From the NCBI RefSeq assembly GCF_018739885.1, contig NZ_JADOES010000028.1, positions 1 through 64,000 of the forward strand: a stretch of DNA of 64,000 nt, in the 5' to 3' direction. This document shows, piece by piece, positions 1 to 7,406 of the stretch. Below the pieces are notes generated by a model, which was not told the DNA's origin, ran no database searches, and saw nothing but the letters and a program-made list of their open reading frames with translations. Numbering within the stretch: the stretch's first letter is position 1; every line of letters begins with the position of its first letter. Origin of the DNA: Leptothoe spongobia TAU-MAC 1115 (GTDB lineage Bacteria > Cyanobacteriota > Cyanobacteriia > Phormidesmidales > Phormidesmidaceae). The translations under genes and the position numbers were made by a program.

Positions 1-11
1 TTCATTTGGTT

Positions 12-50
12 GGTAAAGCTCTACTTTTAGAGTTTTACCTCCTTTTTTTA
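12..50 (+). terminator. Candidate rho-independent terminator of a gene left of the window
   Basis: An 11-bp inverted repeat (12-22 with 29-39, one mismatch, 6-nt loop) is followed on the plus strand by CTCC and a run of T. It reads as the terminator of a plus-strand gene ending left of the window, convergent with the truncated dioxygenase. The upstream gene is not visible, so this is inference from the hairpin alone. Confidence 0.45.
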
Positions 51-57
51 TCCGAAT

Positions 58-684
58 TTATATTTTGGAGATGTCTAATAGGCTGGCTAGGTCGTTGTTG
101 TGAATGGTTGTGGCTAACCAATCGTCAAAGGTCGTTACCCACTGAGGCGGCGGGGTTGTATAACCAGCGAAGGCGCTGAGGTTATGGGTGGCAGCTCCGC
201 TACCGATAATTAGTACTCCCTCTGACCGCAAGGGAGCAAGCAATTTCCCTAGACGCCATTGATAGTCGGGACCATGGGATGGTTGCAGAGACATTTGGAC
301 AACTGGGATCTTTGCGGTTGGGTATATCAGAATTAGAGGTGTCCAGACGCCATGATCAAATCCTCGTTTAGCACGAGTTTGTACAGGTAAATCTGCTGCA
401 GCGAGTAACTCTGCCACCCGTTTAGCTAAGGCGGGTTCACCAGGGGCTGGATAGTTGAGCTGATATAGCTCAGGGGTAAATCCGCCAAAGTCGTACACTG
501 TTTCGGGTTGTTTGTCTGTGCTGATGCTGGGCTCATTAGTGAGCCAGTGAGCCGAGATAATTAAGATGGCTCTCGGAATCGGTATTGTGCTAGCAAGCTC
601 CTTGAGGAAAGTTTGAGTTGGCCCCGTGCGAATGGGTAAATCGGGTGCTCCATGGGAGATAAATAAGGATGGCAGAGATGGCAT
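58..684 (-). pseudogene. 3'-truncated LigB-type (DODA family) extradiol dioxygenase
   Basis: The 208-residue product starts MPSLPSLFISHGAPD and resembles class III extradiol ring-cleavage dioxygenases of the 4,5-DOPA dioxygenase (YgiD) group. The family's N-terminal SHG histidine, a SAHW histidine near residue 46, a GFDHGVWTPL segment near residue 108 and GSGAATHNL near residue 162 are present. Family members are usually about 260 residues. The C-terminal block with the conserved HPxxEHxxPL histidine is missing, and the reading ends in ASLLDISKI just before a hairpin. It is probably inactive. The start is 3 nt from the doxX stop, so the two were co-transcribed. A shorter functional variant cannot be excluded. 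Confidence 0.65.
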
Positions 685-687
685 AGT

Positions 688-1158
688 TTATCGTTTAGTG
701 AATTGGGAGCTGAGGGCGTAGGCACCATCGCCAAGAAGGAATTGGATGATGGTGGTGATGGCGAAAAATGCTGGAAACTCCCAACCTCCACCTTCATTGG
801 TAAACAACCAACCACTGCCACCATGTACCTTAAAAGTGGCTACTAACAAAATAGGGAACAGTGCTAAAGCAACCCAGCGGGTATACAAACCCAGGATCAA
901 TAACAGTCCACCAACAATCTCTATGGGCGTGACCATATAGGCCATGAATCCTGGCAGACCAACGCTTTGAAAGAATTGTGCTGTCCCCGGCAAGGTAAAG
1001 ACGGTTACCTTTAGTAGACCATGGGCCAAAAAGAGAATGCCCAGGCTAACGCGCAGTAGGGTAATGGCGTAGGGGGCCGTCTCTAATTCAATGGTTGGTT
1101 TAGTCAGCCGTTGATTGCGAGGTGCGGTGTTGGGGATATCGCGAATCGTTAATTTCAT
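688..1158 (-). CDS. DoxX family membrane protein
   Basis: A 156-residue integral membrane protein with four hydrophobic segments (about residues 31-55, 70-95, 97-115 and 125-147). It shows the DoxX-type opening LLRVSLGILFLAHGLLK and a central glycine-rich PIEIVGGLLLILGLYTRW. DoxX proteins are small quinone- or thiol-stress-linked membrane proteins. Their biochemistry is poorly defined, and in Bacillus a DoxX member (MhqP) sits in a MarR-controlled quinone regulon. The start has an AGGAG about 8 nt upstream. It leads a two-gene unit with the truncated dioxygenase. The promoter side carries the 13-mer shared with the site upstream of the CDGSH gene. Confidence 0.85.
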   Translation of the reverse strand: MKLTIRDIPNTAPRNQRLTKPTIELETAPYAITLLRVSLGILFLAHGLLKVTVFTLPGTAQFFQSVGLPGFMAYMVTPIEIVGGLLLILGLYTRWVALALFPILLVATFKVHGGSGWLFTNEGGGWEFPAFFAITTIIQFLLGDGAYALSSQFTKR

Positions 1159-1177
1159 AGTGGTCTCCTAATTTTGT

Positions 1178-1193
1178 ACTAATTAGAACTATT
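1178..1193. promoter_or_regulatory. Candidate MarR operator upstream of doxX
   Basis: AATTAGAACTATT (1181-1193) matches AACTAGAACTATT (2188-2200) in the perfect palindrome upstream of the CDGSH gene at 12 of 13 positions, and it overlaps the palindrome CTAATTAG. It lies 20-35 nt upstream of the doxX start codon. Shared sequence in two promoters next to a MarR gene suggests a common operator; binding is inferred. Confidence 0.5.
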
Positions 1194-1307
1194 GACTAGG
1201 TCGTGTTGACCAGAATGATTGGAATGCTCGTTCAAAGGATTGCAAGACGTGGGTGCGGATTGCGATCGCATCCGCCACCGTCTTCAATGGCAAAACATGA
1301 TGCATAG

Positions 1308-1318
1308 CGCCCGGTATC
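1308..1318. repeat. Target-site duplication, left copy
   Basis: CGCCCGGTATC, identical to 1610-1620, flanks the inserted element. The preceding G also matches but belongs to the terminal repeat on the other side. Confidence 0.8.
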
Positions 1319-1609
1319 CAGCCCTTTCAAGGTGTACTAGCAATGAGCTTTATATTTGGACAAAACCATTATTGTTCATGGATTAGGACCAAACTTTGTC
1401 ATCTAGCCCGCTAGTTTAGATGTACTAAATCCAGGAGGATTCAGGCAGTTTAAGACTATTTCAGAAAAAATATCCTAAACAAATCAGCTATTGCTATCAG
1501 GAAGTTTTGATTTGTAGATAATACTTTTCTAGCTCTGAAAAGCTAGATCTCTTAAATAGAAAGGCTTTTCAGAATTATTAAAAGTATTCATTTGACCTTT
1601 ACAGGGCTG
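1319..1609. mobile_element. 291-bp non-autonomous MITE-like element
   Basis: The element begins CAGCCCTTTCAAGGT; its other end, read on the opposite strand, is CAGCCCTGTAAAGGT, giving terminal inverted repeats matching at 13 of 15 positions. An exact 11-bp direct repeat flanks it. It has no coding capacity. Inside are inverted repeats, including AATACTTTT near 1519 with AAAAGTATT near 1580, and a CTAGCT/AGCTAG hairpin near 1531. Target duplications of 9-13 bp are known for IS4-group transposases, so a transposase of that kind elsewhere in the genome may move it. The family assignment is inference. Confidence 0.8.
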
Positions 1610-1620
1610 CGCCCGGTATC
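1610..1620. repeat. Target-site duplication, right copy
   Basis: CGCCCGGTATC, exact copy of 1308-1318, on the other flank of the element. It encodes the IPGA end of the 5' pseudogene fragment. Confidence 0.8.
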
Positions 1621-1982
1621 TTAGCCAATTTAGGCTTACTCCCCGTAGCCACCACCAGAAAGTCATAATCAAACCGACCAGCGGTGGTCTTCACATAGCG
1701 TTGTGACCTCTCGATCTGCATGACATCAGCCAGCACAAACCGGATATTGGCTGCATGCCGAATTGCCCAGCGAATCGGGTAGGCAACTTGACTGGGTTCG
1801 AGCTCAGCGGTTGCAACCTGATGTAACAACGGTTGGAAGACATGATGATTCTGACGATCGATCAACAGAACTTGAAAGTCTGTATTGGCCAACTTTTGAG
1901 CCACTGTCAGTCCAGCAAACCCAGCACCGAGAATAACAACTTGCTTGCCCATGGTGACTTCCGGTGAATGGTTTACAGCTAG

Positions 1983-2156
1983 CTATGCCGAAATCTCCAC
2001 CTGTTTCGGAGCCTCCAGCTCTAGGGCCAGCGGCTGAAACGAGGTGCCCTGGTGGCTGCCGTCACAGTAGGGGGATTTTTTCGACTGCCCACAGGTACAA
2101 AGCCAGTGGGTACCGGCCTCCAGGGTGAGGACTTGGGGGGATGGTTGCTGAGTCAT
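1983..2156 (-). CDS. CDGSH iron-sulfur domain miniprotein
   Basis: A 57-residue protein starting MTQQPSPQVLTLEAGTHWLC. It carries the full CDGSH [2Fe-2S] signature: C-x-C-x2-S-x3-P-x-C-D-G-S-H, read as CTCGQSKKSPYCDGSH at about residues 20-35. CDGSH proteins bind a redox-active, acid-labile 2Fe-2S cluster through three cysteines and one histidine. It is the first gene after the palindromic operator at 2172-2207, with the flavoprotein remnant 30 nt downstream. A role as electron carrier or redox sensor beside a quinone-linked flavoprotein is inference from context. The cluster motif itself is unambiguous. Confidence 0.85.
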   Translation of the reverse strand: MTQQPSPQVLTLEAGTHWLCTCGQSKKSPYCDGSHQGTSFQPLALELEAPKQVEISA

Positions 2157-2171
2157 AAGATCATTTGGTTC

Positions 2172-2207
2172 GATCTCAAATAGTTTTAACTAGAACTATT
2201 TGAGATC
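2172..2207. promoter_or_regulatory. Perfect 14-bp inverted repeat, candidate MarR operator
   Basis: GATCTCAAATAGTT (2172-2185) and its exact reverse complement (2194-2207) are separated by 8 nt. It sits 15 nt before the CDGSH start codon and about 60 nt after the marR stop. Its inner part, AACTAGAACTATT, recurs upstream of doxX. The size and symmetry fit a dimeric MarR protein. A role as a stem-loop cannot be excluded. Confidence 0.6.
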
Positions 2208-2268
2208 AAAGATAGCATCCTACTCGAAGAAATGACAACACATTTGAGGAGTTGACGGTTTTAGGGAG

Positions 2269-2724
2269 TTAGAATGCCTGGCGTAGTCGGCTGAGGAGGA
2301 CCTTGAGGAGTTCTAGTTCTGATGGATTAAATCCTTCAAAGTGTTCCTTCATATCGATGATATGGGCTGGAAATACCTGCTCAAACAGGGATTCACCGTC
2401 AGGGGTAAGTTTGACGATAACGCTGCGACGGTTCTCAGGAGGGACTTCACGGGTGACGAGTCCTTTTTTTATCAGGCGATCAACGACGCCGGTCAGGGTG
2501 CCTTTGGTGATCAAAGTTTTGTCGCCGATATCGCCCATATTCATGCCTTGGGTATTGCCAAGGGTGGCAATTACGTCGAATTGGGCTGGGGTGAGATCAT
2601 GCTGCCGGACAAAGGATTCTGAATAGTTGGAAAATGCCTGGTATGCCCGCACTAGCTCCCGAATGGTTCCTAAAAATGGTTCTTGGGCGGCTGCCTGGGG
2701 TGAGTAAGGAGTTGGCATGGGCAA
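2269..2724 (-). CDS. MarR family transcriptional regulator
   Basis: A 151-residue winged-helix regulator. Residues about 45-110 form the DNA-binding part (LTPAQFDVIATLGNTQGM, then ITKGTLTGVVDRLIKKGLV, the recognition helix, and the wing REVPPENRRSVIVKLT). The N- and C-terminal helices make the dimer interface. MarR proteins repress nearby genes until a phenolic, quinone or oxidant ligand releases them. It heads the minus-strand cluster CDGSH / flavoprotein / DoxX / dioxygenase. A half-site AGTTCTA (2744-2750) before its own start matches the core of the two candidate operators, consistent with autoregulation. The ligand is unknown; quinones are suggested by the neighbours only. Confidence 0.9.
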   Translation of the reverse strand: MPMPTPYSPQAAAQEPFLGTIRELVRAYQAFSNYSESFVRQHDLTPAQFDVIATLGNTQGMNMGDIGDKTLITKGTLTGVVDRLIKKGLVTREVPPENRRSVIVKLTPDGESLFEQVFPAHIIDMKEHFEGFNPSELELLKVLLSRLRQAF

Positions 2725-2813
2725 AGGTCAGACAGTTTGAGTCAGTTCTATTCTATAGGTCGTAAGTCCGATGTTCCAGTATCGATAAACTTGGATGCGC
2801 CAGCTAGACTATT

Positions 2814-2828
2814 GTTAGATGTTCTAAC
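2814..2828. promoter_or_regulatory. Short inverted repeat before the Uma2 gene
   Basis: GTTAGATGTTCTAAC has 5-bp arms and ends 14 nt before the Uma2 start. Its GTTCTAA is the reverse complement of the TTAGAAC in the candidate operator at doxX, so it may be a further weak site for the divergent MarR. Low certainty. Confidence 0.3.
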
Positions 2829-2842
2829 TTGATGAATGACCC

Positions 2843-3460
2843 ATGGTCCAGGCAATTGACTTTCAACGAATGGGATTTAATGATTTCATTCAGTGGGTTC
2901 CTGACGATGGCAAAACCTACGAACTACATCAAGGCGTGGTAGTCGAAATGCAACCAACAGGCCCCCATGAACTCGTAGGTGCATTCATTATCGAAGAACT
3001 GACCTTGGCTATTCGTCAGCGCCAACTTACCTACACGATTCCTAAAAGTTGTTTGCTCAAACCCCGCTTGCCAGACTCCGGCTATCGCCCAGACGTTGCA
3101 GTTTTAGACAAAGCAGAGCTAGTCAATGAACCTCTCTGGAAAAGTGCTTCCACCGTTCAATTTGGCAAAAGCATTCCACTGGTCGTTGAAGTGGTCAGTA
3201 CTAATTGGCGTGATGACTATGCCCATAAGTTAGTTGAATACGAAGCCATGGGCATTGCAGAATATTGGTTGGTAGATTTTCGTGCTTTGGGTGCCGTGCG
3301 CTACATCGGTCAGCCGAAACAACCAACGATTACCATCTGCCGATTAATCGATGGAGAATATCAGCTAGAGCGGTTAGTGGCTGGACAGCAGTTACGCTCA
3401 TCTATTTTTCCTGAACTAGAGCTGATGACAGATGACATTTTTCAGTCGACTGAATTATAA
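2843..3460 (+). CDS. Uma2 family (DUF820) endonuclease-like protein
   Basis: A 205-residue protein of the Uma2/DUF820 family, a PD-(D/E)XK nuclease-fold group present in many copies in cyanobacterial genomes. Visible motifs are YELHQGVVVEMQPTGPHE near residue 26, YRPDVAVLD near residue 83 (the PD of the core), PLVVEVVSTNWRDDYAHKL near residue 113 (the E-x-K part) and YEAMGIAEYWLVDF near residue 134. Length is normal. The biological substrate of the family is not established. It is divergent from the MarR gene, with about 120 nt between the starts. Confidence 0.85.
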   Translation: MVQAIDFQRMGFNDFIQWVPDDGKTYELHQGVVVEMQPTGPHELVGAFIIEELTLAIRQRQLTYTIPKSCLLKPRLPDSGYRPDVAVLDKAELVNEPLWKSASTVQFGKSIPLVVEVVSTNWRDDYAHKLVEYEAMGIAEYWLVDFRALGAVRYIGQPKQPTITICRLIDGEYQLERLVAGQQLRSSIFPELELMTDDIFQSTEL

Positions 3461-3467
3461 ACCTTGT

Positions 3468-3526
3468 CCACGTCCAGAACTAGAGTTTTATCGTGGGAGA
3501 AACTACAGGTTTCAACTTGGACGTGG
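3468..3526. repeat. Inverted repeat in the Uma2-putA gap
   Basis: CCACGTCCA (3468-3476) and its exact reverse complement (3518-3526) flank 41 nt. There is no T-run, so it is not a classical terminator. It may shape the 3' end of the Uma2 transcript. The rest of the 180-bp gap shows nothing else. Confidence 0.35.
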
Positions 3527-3642
3527 TTTAGATATGACTGTAAATAAAATTATCTGTTTGCAACAAAGACGCAAAATCCCCAAACAAAACTTTAGCTAAT
3601 TAACACAATAAGAATAGGACTAGCGTAATCGGAGGTTATCTC

Positions 3643-6618
3643 ATGGTTGTCCAAGGTGCATCTATCCGAGCAATCAATGCGTCTACCTACGAAACGGTCA
3701 CCCAGTCTATTGCCAAAGACTTGCTTACCCAGACCAAAGATCATCAAGGCTGGCTAGGGCAGCTTCACAATCGCATCCACCTCCACGACCAACTCCTCGG
3801 TTTCGCCATGGCCAACCCCGGCCTCCGCGTCCAACTATTCCGCCTGATCGACTGTCTCCCTGGTCTGCCCAACAAAACCGAAATCGCTCGCCACCTACGC
3901 GACTATCTCGGCCAAGACATCGTTGAGCTGCCCGGACCGCTCAAAGCATTACTCAACTTTACCAATCCTGACTCAGTCCCTGGTCATCTGGCTGCTACCA
4001 CCTTCTCCGCCGCTGTTGCCACCCTAGCCAAAAAATATATCGCAGGCGAAACCATCGATCAGGTCTTCAAAACCCTAAAACACCTCAAGAAACAAAACCT
4101 CACCTTTACCCTAGACCTGTTAGGCGAAGCGGTTGTTACTGAAACAGAAGCCGAAGACTACTTAAATCGCTATCTGTTGCTAATGGAACAATTAGCAGAT
4201 CGCTTTCCTAAAAAGAATGAGGCCGAGCTTCCCAACGCTCAAGTGTCAGTCAAACTAACTGCCTTTTATTCTCAGTTTGATTCCTTGGATCCTCTTGGCA
4301 CTCAAGCCAAAGTCAGTGAACGGGTGCGAAGATTGTTGCGCAAAGCCGGAAAGCTAGGCATCGCCGTACATTTTGACATGGAGCAATATACCTACAAAGA
4401 TCTCACCCTGGCAATTTTGAAAGAGGTGCTGATGGAACCTGAATTCCGCCAGCGCAGCGATATTGGCATTACCCAACAGGCCTACTTGCGAGACAGTTAT
4501 CAAGACTTAGAAGATATTATTCGATGGGTCACTGAGCGCGGTACCCCCCTCACCGTCAGGCTTGTTAAAGGAGCCTATTGGGACCAGGAGATGATCAAGG
4601 CGATTCAGCACGGCTGGGCACCACCCGTCTATCGTCACAAAGTCTCAACCGATGCCAATTTTGAACGCATGACCCGGCTGCTTTTAGAAAGCCATAGCGT
4701 AGTATATACCGCTATTGGTAGCCATAATGTGAGATCGCAAGCCCACGCCATTGCCATCGCTGACGCCCTCCAAATCCCCAAGCATCGCATCGAGCTACAA
4801 GTTCTCTATGGGATGGCCGATAAACTAGCCGTTGCTCTAGCTAATCGCGGCTATCGCGTTCGCGTTTACTGTCCTTACGGCAATCTGATTCCCGGCATGG
4901 CTTATCTGATTCGTCGCCTGTTAGAAAATACTGCCAACACCTCATTCTTGCGACAAAGTTTAGAAGCAACACCTACAGAAGATCTTTTAGCTCAGCCAAC
5001 ATTTACCGACATCGACACTCAGCCTGCCGCACCAGTTCTTGTCCAACAGTTTGCCAATACTCCTAATACTGACTATGCTCAGCAAACGGCCAGGCAGACA
5101 GCGCAACAAGCAATAATTCAGGTGCATAGCCAGTTAGGCCAAACCTATTGGTCTTGGGTCAACGGTCAATATCTACAAACAGAAACCCTGGTCCCGTCAG
5201 TTAACCCTTCCAATCCTGACGAAATCATTGGCCACATTGGTTTACTGAACTCCACTCAGGCAGATACTGCTGTTGCCGCAGCGAAAACTGCCTTTTCTAC
5301 CTGGCGACATACGCCCGCTTCAGAGCGAATTGCTTGTCTACGCCGAGCTGGTGAATTAATGGCAGCTCGCCGAGCCGAACTTGCTGCCTGGATTGTTCTA
5401 GAGGTGGGTAAACCTCTGCGAGAAGCGGATGCGGAAGTATCAGAAGCGATTGATTTTTGTTATTACTACGCTGATGAGATGGGGCGTCTGGATCAGGAAA
5501 ATAACGATACTGATTTGCCTGGTGAGACAAATCGGTATCGTTATTTCCCTCGGGGGATTGCGCTGGTGATTTCTCCGTGGAATTTTCCGCTTGCGATCGC
5601 AACCGGCATGACCGTTGCTGCCCTTGTCACCGGCAACTGCACCCTCCTTAAACCTGCCGAAAACTCTGCTGTCGTTGCCGCTAAACTAGCCGAAACCTTG
5701 ATCGAAGCTGGTTTTCCTGCCGGTGTCTTCCAGTTATTATGCGCCCAAGGCTCCACCGTGGGAGCCCATCTCGTTAAACATCCCGATATTCATCTCATAG
5801 CCTTTACCGGTTCCAGGGACGTCGGCTGTCGCATCTATGCAGATGCTGCCCAGCTTACTTCTGGTCAAACCCACCTGAAGCGAGTGATTGCTGAGATGGG
5901 GGGCAAAAACGCCATTATCATTGATGCCAGTGCTGATCTGGATCAGGCAGTTCAAGGTGTTGTTCAGTCTGCCTTTAGCTATAGCGGTCAAAAATGTTCT
6001 GCCTGCTCACGGGTGATTGTCCTAGAGGATATTTACGAGACTTTTGTGCAGCGTCTGACAGAGGCTACCCGCTCGCTCAATGTGGGGTCAGCAGATTCTC
6101 CTGACACTAAGGTTGGCCCAGTAATTGATGCCACTGCGCAGCAGCGGATTCAAGACTTTATTGAGATTGGTAAACGAGAAGGAGACGTAGCTCTCTCAAT
6201 GGATCCCCCAAGTACTGGCTATTTTATCGGCCCTACTATATTTACCCACGTTTCTCCCGATGCCCAAATGGCTCAACAAGAGATTTTTGGTCCTGTCATT
6301 ACTGTGATGACGGCAAAGACGTTTTCAGAAGCTCTCACCATCGCTAACGACACTGACTATGCCCTCACAGGCGGTCTCTACTCTCGTACGCCTGCCCATA
6401 TAGAACAAGCCCAAACTACCTTTGAAGTTGGTAATCTCTATATCAATCGAGGTATCACGGGTGCCATGGTTGCTCGACAGCCCTTTGGTGGATTCAAACT
6501 CTCTGGTGTCGGCTCCAAAGCAGGAGGTGTAGATTATCTCCTCCAATTTATGGAACCCCGCGTAGTTACAGAAAACATTCAGCGCCAGGGATTTGCTCCG
6601 ATTGAAGGATTTGATTAG
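3643..6618 (+). CDS. putA: Bifunctional proline dehydrogenase / L-glutamate gamma-semialdehyde dehydrogenase
   Basis: A 991-residue PutA that oxidises proline to pyrroline-5-carboxylate (FAD enzyme) and then to glutamate (NAD enzyme), feeding electrons to quinone. The proline dehydrogenase barrel covers about residues 60-450 (AVHFDMEQYTYKDLT, RLVKGAYWDQEM and RGYRVRVYCPYG are typical). The aldehyde dehydrogenase domain covers about 500-985, with SPWNFPLAIATGM, EMGGKNAIIID and the catalytic cysteine C785 in YSGQKCSACSR. The N-terminal ribbon-helix-helix repressor domain of enteric PutA is absent, as expected for this shorter form. GGAGG lies about 10 nt before the ATG. It is followed by an uncharacterised gene in the same direction. 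Confidence 0.95.
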   Translation: MVVQGASIRAINASTYETVTQSIAKDLLTQTKDHQGWLGQLHNRIHLHDQLLGFAMANPGLRVQLFRLIDCLPGLPNKTEIARHLRDYLGQDIVELPGPLKALLNFTNPDSVPGHLAATTFSAAVATLAKKYIAGETIDQVFKTLKHLKKQNLTFTLDLLGEAVVTETEAEDYLNRYLLLMEQLADRFPKKNEAELPNAQVSVKLTAFYSQFDSLDPLGTQAKVSERVRRLLRKAGKLGIAVHFDMEQYTYKDLTLAILKEVLMEPEFRQRSDIGITQQAYLRDSYQDLEDIIRWVTERGTPLTVRLVKGAYWDQEMIKAIQHGWAPPVYRHKVSTDANFERMTRLLLESHSVVYTAIGSHNVRSQAHAIAIADALQIPKHRIELQVLYGMADKLAVALANRGYRVRVYCPYGNLIPGMAYLIRRLLENTANTSFLRQSLEATPTEDLLAQPTFTDIDTQPAAPVLVQQFANTPNTDYAQQTARQTAQQAIIQVHSQLGQTYWSWVNGQYLQTETLVPSVNPSNPDEIIGHIGLLNSTQADTAVAAAKTAFSTWRHTPASERIACLRRAGELMAARRAELAAWIVLEVGKPLREADAEVSEAIDFCYYYADEMGRLDQENNDTDLPGETNRYRYFPRGIALVISPWNFPLAIATGMTVAALVTGNCTLLKPAENSAVVAAKLAETLIEAGFPAGVFQLLCAQGSTVGAHLVKHPDIHLIAFTGSRDVGCRIYADAAQLTSGQTHLKRVIAEMGGKNAIIIDASADLDQAVQGVVQSAFSYSGQKCSACSRVIVLEDIYETFVQRLTEATRSLNVGSADSPDTKVGPVIDATAQQRIQDFIEIGKREGDVALSMDPPSTGYFIGPTIFTHVSPDAQMAQQEIFGPVITVMTAKTFSEALTIANDTDYALTGGLYSRTPAHIEQAQTTFEVGNLYINRGITGAMVARQPFGGFKLSGVGSKAGGVDYLLQFMEPRVVTENIQRQGFAPIEGFD

Positions 6619-6667
6619 TGCAGTTTTGTCCCGAATCAAAATGCAAAAAAGTGCAAGGCTAATTCTA

Positions 6668-6749
6668 TAATCTTGATGGGAGTTTGCTTCATGACAAAAC
6701 TGTCTCCGTAATCTTGATGGGAGTTTGCTTCATGACAAAACTGTCTCCG
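6668..6749 (+). repeat. Exact 41-bp tandem duplication over a start codon
   Basis: Two identical 41-bp units (6668-6708 and 6709-6749) each contain a GGGAG ribosome-binding-like stretch, an ATG and the codons for MTKLSP. In the first copy the next codon is TAA, at the junction, making a six-codon minigene. In the second the frame continues into the protein. 41 is not a multiple of three, so the two starts are in different frames. Confidence 0.9.
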
Positions 6750-7406
6750 TTCAAAATTGGTGCTTCGGTCATCGTCAAGGCCCATGTTAAAGATCCTGAT
6801 TTTGGAATGGATATTGGCGGCTGGCAAGGCTGGATTTCAAAGATTCAGACCGACAACGACGAGACGATTCTCTGTATTGATTGGGATAGTCAGACACTGG
6901 CAAGGATGCCAGATGACATGATTGCTCGCTGTGAAGAGGATGGTTTGGGTTGGGAGCAAATTTATTTAGATGCCACAGAGGTTGAACTAGCCGTTGCGCG
7001 GGATATACCAGCGGATGCGGAAAAGGTATACGAAACCCGTCAAGGGCAACATGCTTTTGATCATCTAAGTTCAGACGGTGCTGGGATTCGGCAGGTGCTG
7101 GCCGGAGTTAACCCCAATGATGAAGTCGCTATTTGGAAAGCCTGGGAGGATCACCTGGAGAAATCTCTGCAGTTTCCGTTCGAAGCCGAGGTGGCTGAGT
7201 TTCAAGAACGGGGTCCCTTACACGCGGGGCAAAAGGTCATGGTGCAAGAGATTATCGACGTCGATGATATGTATGGTGTCCTGGTAGCAGTTAAGCGCAA
7301 ACATCGGATTCTTCATTTTCCTCTGTGTGACTTAGAGGCAACAAATTCTAAATCGGCTAATTACTCAGCGGTGAAAGACTATGTGGTTTGGTTTGCCAAT
7401 CGCTAG
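6732..7406 (+). CDS. Conserved protein of unknown function downstream of putA
   Basis: The 224-residue product starts MTKLSPFKIGASVIVKAHVK at the second copy of a duplicated start region. A longer reading from 6684 exists only because of that duplication. The N-terminal 80 residues look like a small beta-barrel (SH3/KOW-like: GASVIVKAHVKDPDFG, GGWQGWISKI, ILCIDWDSQTL). A second similar segment comes near residues 165-200 (AGQKVMVQEIIDVDDMYGVL). In between is an acidic helical region. No catalytic motif is evident. The domain reading is inference from pattern alone. An in-frame extension is not seen, but a coding-like stretch in another frame follows at 7381-7569. Confidence 0.7.
   Translation: MTKLSPFKIGASVIVKAHVKDPDFGMDIGGWQGWISKIQTDNDETILCIDWDSQTLARMPDDMIARCEEDGLGWEQIYLDATEVELAVARDIPADAEKVYETRQGQHAFDHLSSDGAGIRQVLAGVNPNDEVAIWKAWEDHLEKSLQFPFEAEVAEFQERGPLHAGQKVMVQEIIDVDDMYGVLVAVKRKHRILHFPLCDLEATNSKSANYSAVKDYVVWFANR

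Larger units (their letters stand above)
1189..1952 (-). pseudogene. NDH-2-like FAD/NAD(P) oxidoreductase remnant, interrupted by a MITE-like element
   Basis: The 5' part (1952 down to 1599) encodes MGKQVVILGAGFAGLTVAQK, the FAD-binding Rossmann motif of type II NADH dehydrogenase-like flavoproteins, and runs to ATGSKPKLAKIPGA. The frame then breaks. It resumes at 1308-1189 with MHHVLPLKTVADAIAIRTHV, the segment that follows in this family. Removing 302 nt (a 291-bp element plus one 11-bp target duplicate) rejoins the pieces in frame as 153 residues. That is still far short of the usual 400 or so, since the NAD-binding and C-terminal parts are gone. The gene therefore suffered both a 3' deletion and an insertion. 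It starts 30 nt after the CDGSH stop, so it once lay in that operon. A complete relative is the ndbB-like gene at 42481-43680. Confidence 0.8.
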
